Shown: positions 8,578-19,867, numbered from the stretch's first letter. The stretch: DNA of 64,000 nt from Flavobacteriaceae bacterium GF1 (GCA_009797885.1 WNKP01000013.1:1-64000), one strand, 5' to 3'. Numbers and translations: made by a program. Notes: a model not told the origin generated them from the sequence alone.

Positions 8578-9861
8578 CTATCGATTCTCTAACTTCACAA
8601 AGCTTCTATCGTTGGCACCTATATAAACCTGTCTGGGCCTTCCAATGGGCTCTTTTCGCAAGCGCATCTCCCTCCATTGGGCAATCCAACCGGGAAGTCG
8701 GCCCAAAGCAAACATTACCGTAAACATATCTACCGGTATGCCCATGGCCCTGTAAATGATTCCTGAATAAAAATCCACGTTGGGGTACAACTTCCGATCA
8801 ACAAAATATTGGTCTTCCAGGGCTTCCTTCTCCAGTCCTTTTGCAATTTCCAGAATAGGGTCTTCTATACCCAATGCCCCCAGAACCTCATCGGCAGATT
8901 TCTTAATGATCCGAGCCCTTGGATCAAAGTTCTTATAGACTCTGTGCCCAAAGCCCATTAATCGAAATGGGTCTTCCTTGTCCTTGGCCTTGGCCATATA
9001 TTTTTTGGTATCCCCACCATCATCCTCGATGGCCTTTAACATTTCCAAAACCGCTTGATTGGCGCCTCCATGCAGTGGGCCCCACAATGCGGAAATACCT
9101 GCAGAAAGTGAAGCGAACAAGCCCGCATGGGACGAACCTACGATCCTCACCGTGGATGTGGAACAGTTTTGCTCATGATCTGCGTGAAGTATGAGAAGCT
9201 TATCCAAAGCATCGATTACAATTTTATTCTTCTCGTATTCCTTATTGGGACGTTTGAACATCATTTTATGAATGTTCTCCACATAACCCAAACTATCATC
9301 ACCATAGTCCAACGGCAAACCCATTTTCTTTCGCATGGTCCATGCCACCAGAACGGGGAACTTTGCCAAAATACGAACAATGGAATTGTACATGGCCTGT
9401 TCCGAGGAAACATCAACAGAAGAAGGATTAAAAGCGACCAAAGCACTGGTCAAGGAGGAAAGTACCCCCATAGGATGGGCTGATTTTGGAAAACCATCCA
9501 AAATCTTTTTCATTTCCTCATCAACGTGGGATTCCGCCTTAATATCTTGATCAAATTTTCCTAACTGTTCTTTGTTGGGAAGTTCCCCAAAAATGAGAAG
9601 GTAAGCTACTTCCAAAAAATTTGCCTTTTCCGCCAAGTCCTCAATAGAATATCCCCTGTACCTTAGAATGCCCTTTTCTCCATCCAAAAAAGTAATGCCG
9701 CTCTCACAAGAACCCGTATTCTTATACCCCGGATCTATAGTGACCATCCCTGTAGTACCTCGCAATGTTTTTATATCAATGGCCAATTCATTCTCGGTTC
9801 CCTCCATAACGGGAAACTCATATTTTTTTCCTTCAAATTCTATTGTTGCGGTTCTAGACAT
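8578..9861 (-). CDS. gltA: Citrate synthase
   Basis: 427 residues, the length of the hexameric type II citrate synthases. It condenses acetyl-CoA and oxaloacetate in the first step of the TCA cycle, in the cytoplasm. Active-site residues are present: His226/His229 in LHADHEQN, His264 in GPLHGGANQAV, His306 in MGFGHRVYKNFDPR and Asp363 in NVDFYSG. The N-terminal ~50 residues form the small beta domain seen in Gram-negative enzymes. The gene is transcribed alone, with its own promoter at 9894-9925 and a strong terminator at 8521-8555. Confidence 0.97.
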   Translation of the reverse strand: MSRTATIEFEGKKYEFPVMEGTENELAIDIKTLRGTTGMVTIDPGYKNTGSCESGITFLDGEKGILRYRGYSIEDLAEKANFLEVAYLLIFGELPNKEQLGKFDQDIKAESHVDEEMKKILDGFPKSAHPMGVLSSLTSALVAFNPSSVDVSSEQAMYNSIVRILAKFPVLVAWTMRKKMGLPLDYGDDSLGYVENIHKMMFKRPNKEYEKNKIVIDALDKLLILHADHEQNCSTSTVRIVGSSHAGLFASLSAGISALWGPLHGGANQAVLEMLKAIEDDGGDTKKYMAKAKDKEDPFRLMGFGHRVYKNFDPRARIIKKSADEVLGALGIEDPILEIAKGLEKEALEDQYFVDRKLYPNVDFYSGIIYRAMGIPVDMFTVMFALGRLPGWIAQWREMRLRKEPIGRPRQVYIGANDRSFVKLENR

Positions 9862-9893
9862 TTATGTGTTTTTAATAATAATTGAAAAGCCCA

Positions 9894-9925
9894 CAAATTT
9901 ACGAAAAAGCCAAGGTTTTAACAAT
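9894..9925 (-). promoter_or_regulatory. gltA promoter
   Basis: On the minus strand: ATTG (9922-9925), 20 bp, then TAAATTTG (9894-9901), a perfect -7 box of the Bacteroidota type. Transcription would start near 9887, leaving a leader of about 26 nt before the ATG at 9861. Confidence 0.55.
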
Positions 9926-9946
9926 TCAAACGCATTAATTTGAATT
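9923..9946. promoter_or_regulatory. Dyad overlapping the gltA -33 box
   Basis: AATTCAAA and TTTGAATT are an 8-bp perfect inverted repeat with an 8-nt spacer. The proximal arm covers the -33 element, which is where an operator would be expected. The DNA is AT-rich, so chance is possible. Confidence 0.3.
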
Positions 9947-9979
9947 ATTATTAACAATATTGAAAAGATGGTAGAAACC

Positions 9980-11515
9980 TTATAGCTTATAGAGCTGTTC
10001 GTAGTATTTGTCCACCGATTTTTTCCATGTAAATCGCTTGCGTTTGGCCGCAGTTTGGATCTTTTTCCAAGTAGGTTTGTCCTTTTCAAACACATCCAAA
10101 GCCTCATCAAACACTTTGAGCATGTTCTCAATCTTTTCGTCGTAGGTCTTACCATCAAAGGCAAAACCGGTTTTCATATGTGATACGGTATCAATCAACC
10201 CTCCGGTATGATGGACCAAACAGGGATTTCCATTGCGCATGGCCAACATTTGGCTTATCCCACAGGGTTCAAAAAGACTGGGCATAAAATAAAGATCGGA
10301 TTCCAGGTACATGGAATCGATCAGGCTTTCCGATTGGCCGTTGGTAAATATGAAGTTCTTGTTCTCATAACTTATGCCCCTAAAAAGGTCTTCATATTCC
10401 GGTGCACCGGTCCCCAAGAGCATGAATATGCCCTGGACCCTTTCCAATTTTTTCAATATTTCCACAAAGGCTTCGGGCGATCTTTTGAAGAAATAAAACT
10501 TTTGCTCGGTCAATCTGGCCACGCTGGAAACAATGAACTTTGGACGATTGCCCACAAATTGCATGATTTTCTCCCCCGTATGGGCCAAAAAATCGGCTTT
10601 ATACTTTTTGTCCTCATCCTGTAGCCATCGGAAAAGGGCTTTGACCGTATTTCTATAAATCTCCCCTTTGGCCTCTACATTGATGTTTTTGTAATTACAG
10701 CCGTTCAAAATTCCAAACAACCTTCCTTCAATGTCCGCAGCCTTCAAATCCTCCTCCAACCCTTCACCACCAATGAATTCCGGTGGGGAACTGGGCAACA
10801 TCACATCTTGCTTGTACGAAGGGGAAACCGTATGTACCGTATCCGCCAGGCGAATGCCCACTGCCATGAGATTGATACAGTCCTGATAGCGATAGTCCAT
10901 TAATTTCTGATAATCAATGGGGAGATCAGGATACCAATTCTGAAGGGAAGCATAATTACCCATAAAAGGGCGTATTCCCTGAATGGCCAGATTATGTATA
11001 CTGTATACAAATTGAATATCCTTGAGTGTTTTGTAGCCCGGGTGATATTCACGTAGGTAAAGCAGCAAGCTTGAATGCCAATCGTGAAGGTGAACCACAT
11101 CCAGGTCCCCAAAGGCACCTTGTTTTATGGCCTCTGCAACAGCAGTGCAGAAAATGGTATATTTTATGAAATCCGTAAAAAAGGGTTCTTCCGGATCATC
11201 GTGATAAATATGGGCAATACCGCCAGCTTCAATTTCGGGATGGTGGATAACATAGTGATGGATAAGGTCGATTGTTTTCTTTCCATCCACTTCATACAAC
11301 TCGGCGGTATAATCAACCCCCCTAAGGCTAAAATGTAAATGGGTCTTAAAGGTTCCATTTTGATGCAGTCTTCCATAAGAAGGAACTACCACATGGGTCT
11401 TGTCCTTTCTTTCAGCTATTTGCCTTGGGACGTCCCTGACGACGTCTCCCATACCTCCTGCTTTGCAGTGCGGAATCGCGTCATTCTCAGCGGCCGCAAA
11501 AAGGAAATTCTTCAT
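9980..11515 (-). CDS. Glycogen/starch synthase-like glycosyltransferase (GT5)
   Basis: 511 residues with the two Rossmann halves of a GT-B enzyme. The N-terminal half carries KAGGMGDVVRDVP (18-30), the starch-synthase ADP-glucose loop (usually KxGGLxDV), plus VVHLHDWHS and SIHNLAIQG. The C-terminal half has PKFIVSSVARLTEQK and MPSLFEPCGISQMLAMRNG...HHTGG, the nucleotide-sugar motif. It probably elongates an alpha-glucan from a nucleotide sugar. It is not next to glgB, glgC or other glycogen genes. It lies 107 nt downstream of eno but behind the eno terminator, so it likely has its own promoter. It could be an alternative GlgA or a related transferase with another product. Confidence 0.8.
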   Translation of the reverse strand: MKNFLFAAAENDAIPHCKAGGMGDVVRDVPRQIAERKDKTHVVVPSYGRLHQNGTFKTHLHFSLRGVDYTAELYEVDGKKTIDLIHHYVIHHPEIEAGGIAHIYHDDPEEPFFTDFIKYTIFCTAVAEAIKQGAFGDLDVVHLHDWHSSLLLYLREYHPGYKTLKDIQFVYSIHNLAIQGIRPFMGNYASLQNWYPDLPIDYQKLMDYRYQDCINLMAVGIRLADTVHTVSPSYKQDVMLPSSPPEFIGGEGLEEDLKAADIEGRLFGILNGCNYKNINVEAKGEIYRNTVKALFRWLQDEDKKYKADFLAHTGEKIMQFVGNRPKFIVSSVARLTEQKFYFFKRSPEAFVEILKKLERVQGIFMLLGTGAPEYEDLFRGISYENKNFIFTNGQSESLIDSMYLESDLYFMPSLFEPCGISQMLAMRNGNPCLVHHTGGLIDTVSHMKTGFAFDGKTYDEKIENMLKVFDEALDVFEKDKPTWKKIQTAAKRKRFTWKKSVDKYYEQLYKL

Positions 11516-11571
11516 GATTTTGAGTTATTCTTGTTTAGTTCAGTTGGATTAAGGTACGTTATAAAAGGCGC

Positions 11572-11605
11572 AAAAAAAAGCCTTTCTCAAAAAGGAAAGG
11601 CTTTT
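11572..11605 (-). terminator. Intrinsic terminator of eno
   Basis: On the minus strand AGCCTTTC and GAAAGGCT pair around an 8-nt loop and are followed by eight T residues (11572-11579 on the plus strand are A). It starts 18 nt after the eno stop. Confidence 0.85.
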
Positions 11606-11622
11606 CATATGCTAAATAATTG

Positions 11623-12939
<1,317 letters not shown>

Positions 12940-13031
12940 TTATAGGCACGAAAATACAAAAGCCCCGAGTTTATGATGTATGATAAACGTCATAAAATCA
13001 TGATAATAAAAAGAAAATCAACTATAACGTT

Positions 13032-14144
13032 TTAGTTCTGACTTGCTTGTATAGCTTCAAAAAACTGGTCAAAAAGGTATTCCGCATCATGGGGTCCAGG
13101 ACTGGCCTCCGGATGGTATTGGACCGAGAACACGTTTTTGTACTTCATTTTGATTCCAGCTACCGTTCCATCATTTAAATGGGTATGGGTGATCTCCAGA
13201 TTGGGATTGGCCTCCGTTTCTTCGCGATTTACCGAAAATCCGTGGTTTTGCGATGTAATCTCCCCCTTCCCTGTCATTAAATTAAGAATAGGGTGATTGA
13301 TTCCTCGATGACCATGGTGCATTTTGTAGGTGGATACCCCATTGGCCAGTGCCAAAACCTGGTGTCCCAAACAAATGCCAAACAAGGGTTTGTTTGTCTT
13401 CAATATCTGTTTTGTGGTCTCAATGGATTTGGTAAGGGGCTCCGGATCACCGGGACCATTGGAAATGAAATACCCATCCGGCTCCCATTCCGTCATTTCC
13501 TCAATGGAGGCGTCATAGGGAAACACCTTTATATAAGCGCCCCGCTTTGCCAGGTTTCTGAGGATGTTCTTTTTAATACCGATATCCAAAGCGGAAATCT
13601 TGAACTTGGCATCTTCCTTTCCAAAATAGTAGGCTTTCTTGGTGGAGACCTTGGAAACCAATTCCAAACCTTCCATGCTTGGCACTTTTTTCAATTCCGC
13701 TTTCAAGGCCCCTATTTCATCAACACGTGTGGAAATTACGGCATTCATGGCGCCATTGTCCCGGATATAGCTCACCAATGCCCGGGTATCCACATCCGAA
13801 ATGGCAAATAGTTTGTTATCGTTCAAAAAATCCAAAAGGCTTTTGTCCGCATCTGGTCGGGAATATTCATAGCTGAAATTCTTGACAATCAACCCCGCTA
13901 TCTTAATGGAGTCCGATTCCACTTCATCGGCATTTGTTCCATAATTTCCGATATGGGCATTTGTAGCAACCATTATCTGACCATAATAGGAAGGGTCCGT
14001 AAAAATCTCCTGATATCCTGTCATCCCCGTATTGAAACACACTTCCCCAAATGCCGTTCCTTCTTTGTCACCAACCGCTTTACCATAAAAAATGGTACCA
14101 TCCTCCAGAAGTACCAGTGCCTTTTTTCGTTTTTGATATTTCAT
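13032..14144 (-). CDS. carA: Carbamoyl-phosphate synthase small (glutaminase) subunit
   Basis: 370 residues, the usual length. It hydrolyses glutamine and passes ammonia to CarB for carbamoyl phosphate used in pyrimidine and arginine synthesis. The N-terminal CPSase small-chain domain contains FNTGMTGYQEIFTDPSY. The class I amidotransferase triad is Cys258 (PLFGICLGHQVLALANG), His344 and Glu346 (FSVQYHPEASPGPHD). ISNGPGDPEPL is at about 228-238. carB is not adjacent. The gene starts 33 nt after the T-run of the rplQ terminator, so its promoter must overlap or lie very close to the terminator. Confidence 0.96.
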   Translation of the reverse strand: MKYQKRKKALVLLEDGTIFYGKAVGDKEGTAFGEVCFNTGMTGYQEIFTDPSYYGQIMVATNAHIGNYGTNADEVESDSIKIAGLIVKNFSYEYSRPDADKSLLDFLNDNKLFAISDVDTRALVSYIRDNGAMNAVISTRVDEIGALKAELKKVPSMEGLELVSKVSTKKAYYFGKEDAKFKISALDIGIKKNILRNLAKRGAYIKVFPYDASIEEMTEWEPDGYFISNGPGDPEPLTKSIETTKQILKTNKPLFGICLGHQVLALANGVSTYKMHHGHRGINHPILNLMTGKGEITSQNHGFSVNREETEANPNLEITHTHLNDGTVAGIKMKYKNVFSVQYHPEASPGPHDAEYLFDQFFEAIQASQN

Positions 14145-14176
14145 GTTTTACTAATCAAAATTTCACAAAACAACAT

Positions 14177-14208
14177 AAAAAAAGGATACGTTCTCACGTA
14201 TCCTTTTT
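14177..14208 (-). terminator. Terminator at the end of the ribosomal cluster
   Basis: AAAAAGGATACG and CGTATCCTTTTT form a 12-bp stem with a 6-nt loop, followed on the minus strand by a T7 tract. It lies 30 nt after the rplQ stop and separates the ribosomal operon from carA. Confidence 0.85.
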
Positions 14209-14238
14209 GCTATTTTTCAATGAATAATCAACATTTGT

Positions 14239-14748
14239 TTATTCTTCAGAATCGTCAACTGTTGTAGTGGTTTCCGAAACTGGCGCGGCGACACCTGCTG
14301 CAGCCTTACCTTTTCCCCTTCTACTTCTTCTGGTGGATTTCTTTTTGGGCTTACCGGCATTGTAGGTTTCATTAAAATCTACCAGCTCGATCATTGCCAT
14401 ATCGGCATTATCCCCCAAACGGTTACCCAACTTAATGATTCGGGTGTATCCTCCAGGCCTATCGCCCACTTTTTCAGCAACTGTACCAAACAATTCCGTA
14501 ATGGCATATTTGCTTCGAAGGTTCTTGAAAACTATCCTTCTATTGTGCATGCCCTTCTCCGTGGTCTGGTTGTTCTCCGTTTTGGCCTTCGTGATCAATG
14601 GTTCCACAAATTGTTTTAGGGCCTTGGCCTTCGCAACCGTAGTATTGATCCGTTTATGCTCAATTAGGGAACAGGCCATGTTGGCCAACATTGCTTTTCT
14701 GTGCGATGCCGTTCTCCCCAGGTGATTGAATTTTTTTCCGTGTCTCAT
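14239..14748 (-). CDS. rplQ: 50S ribosomal protein L17
   Basis: 169 residues. The L17 core ([13 protein letters not shown] to about residue 120) binds 23S rRNA in the large subunit. The C-terminal ~45 residues are an extension, first basic ([14 protein letters not shown]) and then Ala/Thr-rich and acidic, which is typical for Bacteroidota and absent from E. coli L17. It is the last gene of the alpha operon and is followed by a strong terminator. Confidence 0.97.
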   Translation of the reverse strand: MRHGKKFNHLGRTASHRKAMLANMACSLIEHKRINTTVAKAKALKQFVEPLITKAKTENNQTTEKGMHNRRIVFKNLRSKYAITELFGTVAEKVGDRPGGYTRIIKLGNRLGDNADMAMIELVDFNETYNAGKPKKKSTRRSRRGKGKAAAGVAAPVSETTTTVDDSEE

Positions 14749-14777
14749 CTTTACTCTGTTATCATCTTGCTACCAAA

Positions 14778-14798
14778 TCCCAATGCTACTTATTGGGA
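14778..14798. repeat. Palindrome between rpoA and rplQ
   Basis: TCCCAAT and ATTGGGA pair around a 7-nt loop in the 66-nt gap between rpoA and rplQ. The arms are identical to those of the palindrome at 1-18. No T-run follows. Confidence 0.4.
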
Positions 14799-14814
14799 GA
14801 GCAAAATATGATTA

Positions 14815-15807
14815 TTAGTCCTTATCCAATTTGTATTTGGTCAAATCCATTCCAAATTGTAATCCCTTATTGATTACCAGTTCCTCAAGTTCTGTCAAGG
14901 ATTTTTTACCAAAGTTTCTAAACTTCATTAAATCATTCTTGTTGAAGGAAACCAAATCCCCCAAGGTATCTACCTCAGCTGCCTTTAAACAGTTCAAGGC
15001 ACGGACCGAAAGGTCCATATCCACCAATTTGGTCTTCAGTAACTGACGCATGTGCAGTGATTCCTCATCATAAGTTTCCGTTTGAGCAATTTCATCAGCT
15101 TCAAGCGTAATACGCTCATCGGAGAACAACATAAAGTGATGGATCAAAACCTTGGCAGCTTCCGTCAAGGCATCTTTAGGATGTATGGAACCATCACTAA
15201 CAATCTCGAAAACCAATTTTTCGTAATCCGTCTTCTGTTCTACCCTATAGTTTTCAATGCTATACTTTACATTCTTGATCGGTGTAAATACAGAATCGAC
15301 GGCAATGGTCCCCAGAGGGGCATTGGATTTCTTGTTTTCCTCCGCAGGGACATAACCCCTGCCTTTTTCAATAATGATTTCCATATTCACGGAAACCTTT
15401 GGGTCCATGTTACAGATCACCAAATCTGGATTCAATACCTGGTATCCTGAGATAAATTTTTGGAAATCCCCAGCGGTCATCTGTTCTTTTCCACTCACTG
15501 AAATGGATACCGTTTCACTTTCAACGTCATCAATCTGTCTTTTAAAGCGAACTTGTTTTAAGTTCAGGATCATTTCGGTAACATCCTCTACAACCCCAGG
15601 GATTACAGAGAACTCGTGCTCCACACCATCGATTCTAACCGAAGTGATCGCAAAGCCTTCCAAAGAGGAAAGCAATACCCTGCGCAAGGCGTTCCCGACA
15701 GTCAATCCATAACCAGGCTCCAAAGGGCGAAATTCGAATTTCCCTTCGAAATCCGTTGAATCGATCATTATAACTTTATCGGGCTTCTGAAAATTAAGTA
15801 ATGCCAT
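14815..15807 (-). CDS. rpoA: RNA polymerase alpha subunit
   Basis: 330 residues. The N-terminal domain (about 1-230; [20 protein letters not shown] and [15 protein letters not shown]) dimerises and anchors polymerase assembly. The C-terminal domain (about 250-330; [21 protein letters not shown] and [16 protein letters not shown]) is the helix-hairpin-helix that contacts DNA and activators. It sits in the conserved order rpsM-rpsK-rpsD-rpoA-rplQ, 18 nt after rpsD. Confidence 0.98.
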   Translation of the reverse strand: MALLNFQKPDKVIMIDSTDFEGKFEFRPLEPGYGLTVGNALRRVLLSSLEGFAITSVRIDGVEHEFSVIPGVVEDVTEMILNLKQVRFKRQIDDVESETVSISVSGKEQMTAGDFQKFISGYQVLNPDLVICNMDPKVSVNMEIIIEKGRGYVPAEENKKSNAPLGTIAVDSVFTPIKNVKYSIENYRVEQKTDYEKLVFEIVSDGSIHPKDALTEAAKVLIHHFMLFSDERITLEADEIAQTETYDEESLHMRQLLKTKLVDMDLSVRALNCLKAAEVDTLGDLVSFNKNDLMKFRNFGKKSLTELEELVINKGLQFGMDLTKYKLDKD

Positions 15808-15825
15808 AATAGGATGAATGTGGTT

Positions 15826-16431
15826 TTATTTTGAGTATAACTCGACGATTAGTTGTTCCTTGATGTTTTCAGGAATTTGAAGCCTTTCAGGTACGGTAAC
15901 GAATGTTCCTTCCTTTTTATCACCGTTCCAGGTAATCCACTCATATACACTGCTGTTATTCGAAAGTGAATCATTGATGGCTTGAACTGACTTCGATTTT
16001 TCCCGTACACCAATTACATCTCCCGGTCTTAGGGAATATGATGGAATGTTGACCACACCACCATTTACTGTTATGTGCCTATGGGATACCAACTGACGGG
16101 CACCCCTTCTGGAAGGGGCAATACCCATACGGTACACGACATTATCCAAACGGGATTCACAGAGCTGCAAAAGTACCTCACCCGTTACTCCTTCGCGTCT
16201 TTTGGCCTCACTAAAGAGATTTCTAAACTGACGCTCCAAAATACCGTAGGTATATTTTGCTTTCTGTTTTTCTGCCAACTGAATGGCGTATTCTGATTTT
16301 TTTCCGCGACGACGGTTGTTTCCGTGCATTCCCGGAGGGTAATTCTTTTTTTCGAACGATTTATCATCGCCGAAAATCGCCTCTCCAAACTTACGGGCGA
16401 TTTTTGATTTTGGTCCTGTATATCTTGCCAT
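15826..16431 (-). CDS. rpsD: 30S ribosomal protein S4
   Basis: 201 residues. The S4 RNA-binding domain is clear at [20 protein letters not shown] and [19 protein letters not shown] (about 92-130). It binds 16S rRNA early in 30S assembly; in other bacteria it also represses its own operon. The 96-nt gap upstream has a weak AATCC/GGATT hairpin, but I see no clear pseudoknot site. Confidence 0.97.
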   Translation of the reverse strand: MARYTGPKSKIARKFGEAIFGDDKSFEKKNYPPGMHGNNRRRGKKSEYAIQLAEKQKAKYTYGILERQFRNLFSEAKRREGVTGEVLLQLCESRLDNVVYRMGIAPSRRGARQLVSHRHITVNGGVVNIPSYSLRPGDVIGVREKSKSVQAINDSLSNNSSVYEWITWNGDKKEGTFVTVPERLQIPENIKEQLIVELYSK

Positions 16432-16527
16432 TTTCTAAATTTTTGAATGTGCGATTATGAATTAAGGCTTATCCTTCGATAATCTTGATGCACCTTCAGA
16501 TGAAAATCCTTTTCAGGATTATACTAA

Positions 16528-16920
16528 TTAAACTCTTCTTCTTTTTGGAGGTCTGCAACCGTTGTGCGGTAGTGGGGTAACATCCACAATTTCAGTTACT
16601 TCAATTCCCGAATTGTGAATTGTACGAATTGCGGATTCCCTTCCATTTCCCGGGCCTTTCACGAAAACCTTTACTTTTCTAAGACCTGCTTCATGCGCAA
16701 CCTTTGCACACTCTTCAGCAGCTACCTGAGCAGCGTAAGGTGTGTTTTTCTTGGAACCACGGAAGCCCATCTTTCCCGCAGAAGACCAGGAAATCACATC
16801 ACCTTTCTTATTGGTCAAAGAAATAATGATGTTATTGAACGATGCTACAATATGGGCTTCCCCAGTAGCATCAACAATAACTTTTCGCTTTTTTGCAGTT
16901 TTAGTACTTGCTTTTGCCAT
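16528..16920 (-). CDS. rpsK: 30S ribosomal protein S11
   Basis: 130 residues. It ends in the conserved [18 protein letters not shown] and contains [14 protein letters not shown]. It forms part of the 30S platform with S18 and S6. The gap to rpsM upstream is 127 nt, long for this cluster, and contains low-complexity and partly palindromic sequence. Confidence 0.97.
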   Translation of the reverse strand: MAKASTKTAKKRKVIVDATGEAHIVASFNNIIISLTNKKGDVISWSSAGKMGFRGSKKNTPYAAQVAAEECAKVAHEAGLRKVKVFVKGPGNGRESAIRTIHNSGIEVTEIVDVTPLPHNGCRPPKRRRV

Positions 16921-17047
16921 TCTTTTAATTTATAGCTGCCTGCCTGGTTGGCGAGACAGGTTAGTGTATCGTTGTTGAAATCCTAACTATTTCCCTTTCA
17001 AACAGATTCATCCAACAAACAACCACTAATGACTATTGATCTATTTA

Positions 17048-17422
17048 TTATTTAGTTGCCTTTTTCTTGTTGGCAACCGTTTTACGTTTTCCTTTTCTCG
17101 TCCTAGAATTGTTTTTGGTACGTTGGCCACGCAGCGGTAAGCCCGATCTATGACGGATTCCACGGAAACATCCAATATCCATTAATCGTTTAATGTTCAA
17201 TTGTGTTTCTGAGCGTAGTTCCCCTTCAATGGTATACTCCCCTACGGCTTCACGAATCTTACCGATTTGGTCATCATTCCACTCGGAAACCTTGATATCT
17301 TCATCAACACCAGCCTTCCCCAAAATCTCCTGGGCACGACTTTTACCGATGCCATAGATGTAGGTCAGTGCAATTGCACCCCTTTTTTGTTTTGGTATAT
17401 CAACACCTGCAATTCTTGCCAT
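17048..17422 (-). CDS. rpsM: 30S ribosomal protein S13
   Basis: 124 residues. It starts [20 protein letters not shown], with the helix-two-turn-helix region [12 protein letters not shown] and the basic tail [20 protein letters not shown]. It lies in the head of the 30S subunit and contacts the P-site tRNA and the 50S. The 100-nt gap before it has TTAGT-type simple repeats. Confidence 0.97.
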   Translation of the reverse strand: MARIAGVDIPKQKRGAIALTYIYGIGKSRAQEILGKAGVDEDIKVSEWNDDQIGKIREAVGEYTIEGELRSETQLNIKRLMDIGCFRGIRHRSGLPLRGQRTKNNSRTRKGKRKTVANKKKATK

Positions 17423-17522
17423 ATTATCACTTATTAGTGGTTAGTTATTAGTTATTGGTGTGATTGAAAAAGCCATTACTTTTTCCTCCAACGTCCAAAG
17501 CCCTAACTTCCAACATCTACTT

Positions 17523-17639
17523 TTATCCTTGTCTTTGTTTAAATCTAGGATTCTTTTTGTTGATTACATACAGCCTGCCTTTTCTGCGAACAATTTTGCA
17601 GTCTGCACTTCTCTTCTTAATTGATGCCCTAACTTTCAT
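17523..17639 (-). CDS. rpmJ: 50S ribosomal protein L36
   Basis: A 38-residue gene read directly from the minus strand: it starts [20 protein letters not shown] and ends [12 protein letters not shown]. The canonical zinc form has three Cys and one His; here only Cys14 of the four ligands remains, so this is a zinc-independent form. It lies 12 nt after infA, in the usual infA-rpmJ-rpsM order. Confidence 0.93.
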   Translation of the reverse strand: MKVRASIKKRSADCKIVRRKGRLYVINKKNPRFKQRQG

Positions 17640-17651
17640 TTCTAAAGTTTC

Positions 17652-17867
17652 TTAATATCTGTACGTAATTCTTGCTTTGGTCAAATCGTACGGACTCATC
17701 TCCAATTTCACCTTATCTCCAGGCAATAATTTGATGTAATGCATACGCATCTTACCCGAAATATGGGCCGTAACGATATGCCCGTTTTCCAATTCCACTC
17801 GAAACATTGCATTGGACAATGCCTCAATGATACTCCCGTCTTGCTCTATGGCCGGTTGTTTTGCCAT
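17652..17867 (-). CDS. infA: Translation initiation factor IF-1
   Basis: 71 residues, a single S1-like OB fold: [37 protein letters not shown] and [21 protein letters not shown]. It binds the A site of the 30S during initiation. The start is 1 nt after the secY stop. There is no map gene between secY and infA, unlike in some bacteria. Confidence 0.97.
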   Translation of the reverse strand: MAKQPAIEQDGSIIEALSNAMFRVELENGHIVTAHISGKMRMHYIKLLPGDKVKLEMSPYDLTKARITYRY

Positions 17868-17868
17868 G

Positions 17869-19212
17869 TTATGCTACTTTTCTGTTTTTACCGGTTTTCA
17901 TTAAGCCATCATAATGCCTGTTCAATAAATAGGAATTCACTTGTTGAACAGTATCTATGGCCACACCTACCATGATCAGTAATGATGTACCTCCGTAAAA
18001 CAATGCCCATCCTGCCTGTACATCCATTAGTTTTACAACTACCGCAGGCAATACGGCCAATAAGGCCAAGAATACTGAACCTGGGAACGTGATCAATGAC
18101 ATTATCTTATCCAGGAAATCCGCAGTCTCCTTACCTGGGCGAATACCTGGAATAAAACCACCACTTCGCTTTAGATCATCTGCCATTTTATTCGTGGGCA
18201 CGGTAATCGCTGTATAGAAGTAGGTAAAAATGATAATCAGCACGGCAAAAAGCACATTGTACCAAAGACCAAATATATCTGCAAACTGTACTTCCATCCA
18301 CTGGCCAACAGCGGTATTGTTGAACGTACGTCCAATTAAACTTGGAGCAAACATAATGGCTTGGGCAAAAATAATGGGCATTACACCGGAAGCATTCAAT
18401 TTTAATGGGATATACTGACGTGAACCCATGATATTCTTCTCATATCCTCCAGATGCACTTCGTCTTGCGTACTGAACGGGAATCTGACGAATGGCCATGA
18501 CCAAAAGTACACTGGCCAAAATCACCAGGAACCAAATAATGATTTCAATCAACATGAACATCAATCCACCCGTATTGTTGGTGGTTCTTGAAATGAATTC
18601 CTGAACAAAGGATTGTGGCATGGTAGCAATAATCCCTATCATAATCAAAAGGGAGATACCGTTTCCAATTCCCTTATCCGTAATCTTCTCCCCCAACCAC
18701 ATCGCAAATACACAACCTGTGACCAAAATAATCACGGCAGGGACAATAAAGTCCAATCCTTTGCCTAGGATAAAGGCACTATCAGGAACACCCAAGGCTC
18801 CCAGTCCATATAAATATGCAGGTGCTTGAACAATACATATTCCTATGGTCAACCAGCGCGTAATTTGATTTTTTGTTTTACGACCACTTTCACCTTCCTT
18901 ATCCAATTTTTGAAGATAAGGAATGGCAATACTCATTAACTGAACTACAATGGACGCAGAGATATAGGGCATAATACCCAAGGCAAAAACCGAAGCATTG
19001 GCAAAGGCCCCTCCGGTAAAAGCATTCAAAAGTCCTAAAATTCCATCACCAGCATTATCGGCCAATTCTGCCAATTGCGTAGTATCAATACCTGGCAGGA
19101 CGACCTGTGCACCAAAACGGTACACCAACAACAATCCCAAGGTAACCAAGATGCGTTGTCTTAGTTCCTCGATTTTCCAAATATTGGATATGGTCTCAAT
19201 AAACTTTTTCAT
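17869..19212 (-). CDS. secY: Preprotein translocase subunit SecY
   Basis: 447 residues with ten membrane segments; it is the protein-conducting channel of the inner membrane. Family signatures are [18 protein letters not shown] in the second helix region and the cytoplasmic loop [24 protein letters not shown] before helix 9. It lies in the usual rplO-secY order, 9 nt apart. Confidence 0.98.
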   Translation of the reverse strand: MKKFIETISNIWKIEELRQRILVTLGLLLVYRFGAQVVLPGIDTTQLAELADNAGDGILGLLNAFTGGAFANASVFALGIMPYISASIVVQLMSIAIPYLQKLDKEGESGRKTKNQITRWLTIGICIVQAPAYLYGLGALGVPDSAFILGKGLDFIVPAVIILVTGCVFAMWLGEKITDKGIGNGISLLIMIGIIATMPQSFVQEFISRTTNNTGGLMFMLIEIIIWFLVILASVLLVMAIRQIPVQYARRSASGGYEKNIMGSRQYIPLKLNASGVMPIIFAQAIMFAPSLIGRTFNNTAVGQWMEVQFADIFGLWYNVLFAVLIIIFTYFYTAITVPTNKMADDLKRSGGFIPGIRPGKETADFLDKIMSLITFPGSVFLALLAVLPAVVVKLMDVQAGWALFYGGTSLLIMVGVAIDTVQQVNSYLLNRHYDGLMKTGKNRKVA

Positions 19213-19221
19213 ACTGTTGTG

Positions 19222-19674
19222 TTATAAACTTATTGCCTCACCTCCAGCTGCTTCAATAGCGGCCTTTGCCGAAGCACTAAATTTATGGGCAGAAACTTTA
19301 AGCTTGGCCTTCAATTCCCCATCGCCTAAAATCTTTACCAATTCGTTTTTACCAACCAATCTGTTCTCAACCAGGTTTTCAAAGGTCACTTCCCCTTTGA
19401 CCAACTTATTATCCACCAAAGCTTGGAGCTTGTCCAAATTAACGGGCTGATACTCCTTACGGTTAATATTTTTGAATCCAAATTTTGGCACTCGACGTTG
19501 TAGCGGCATTTGACCCCCTTCAAAACCTATCTTTTTGGAATACCCTGATCTGGACTTGGCCCCTTTATGTCCACGAGCGGCCGTTCCACCTTTTCCTGAG
19601 CCTTCTCCTCTACCAAGCCTCTTTCCGTGTCTATGGGTTGAACCCTCTGCTGGCTTTAAATTGCTTAAATCCAT
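19222..19674 (-). CDS. rplO: 50S ribosomal protein L15
   Basis: 150 residues. The Gly/Arg-rich N-terminal extension ([20 protein letters not shown]) runs into the rRNA core, and [18 protein letters not shown] is the family motif. It is a late assembly protein of the large subunit. It follows rpmD after 10 nt. Confidence 0.97.
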   Translation of the reverse strand: MDLSNLKPAEGSTHRHGKRLGRGEGSGKGGTAARGHKGAKSRSGYSKKIGFEGGQMPLQRRVPKFGFKNINRKEYQPVNLDKLQALVDNKLVKGEVTFENLVENRLVGKNELVKILGDGELKAKLKVSAHKFSASAKAAIEAAGGEAISL

Positions 19675-19684
19675 GTTGTGCGTT

Positions 19685-19864
19685 TTATGCTTCCTCGGTA
19701 GAAACCAAGTGTTTTACTTTATTTATCATTCCAAGGATATTTGGCGTATCGTCATGCTCCACAACTTGGCCCAATTTTCTAAGCCCAAGTGCTGCCAATG
19801 TCCTTTTTTGGTTTTGTGGCCTTTTAATGGCACTCTTAACCTGCTTCACTCTAATCTTAGCCAT
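19685..19864 (-). CDS. rpmD: 50S ribosomal protein L30
   Basis: A 59-residue gene read from the minus strand between rpsE and rpl[21 protein letters not shown] at the N-terminus, then [20 protein letters not shown], and a C-terminal KHLVSTEEA. This is the ferredoxin-like L30 fold of normal bacterial length. The start follows the rpsE stop by 3 nt. Confidence 0.95.
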   Translation of the reverse strand: MAKIRVKQVKSAIKRPQNQKRTLAALGLRKLGQVVEHDDTPNILGMINKVKHLVSTEEA

Positions 19865-19867
19865 GAC

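Noticed and set aside
16432-16527. An S4 autoregulatory site before rpsD
   Set aside because: Only a weak 5-bp hairpin is visible; there is no pseudoknot of the known type.
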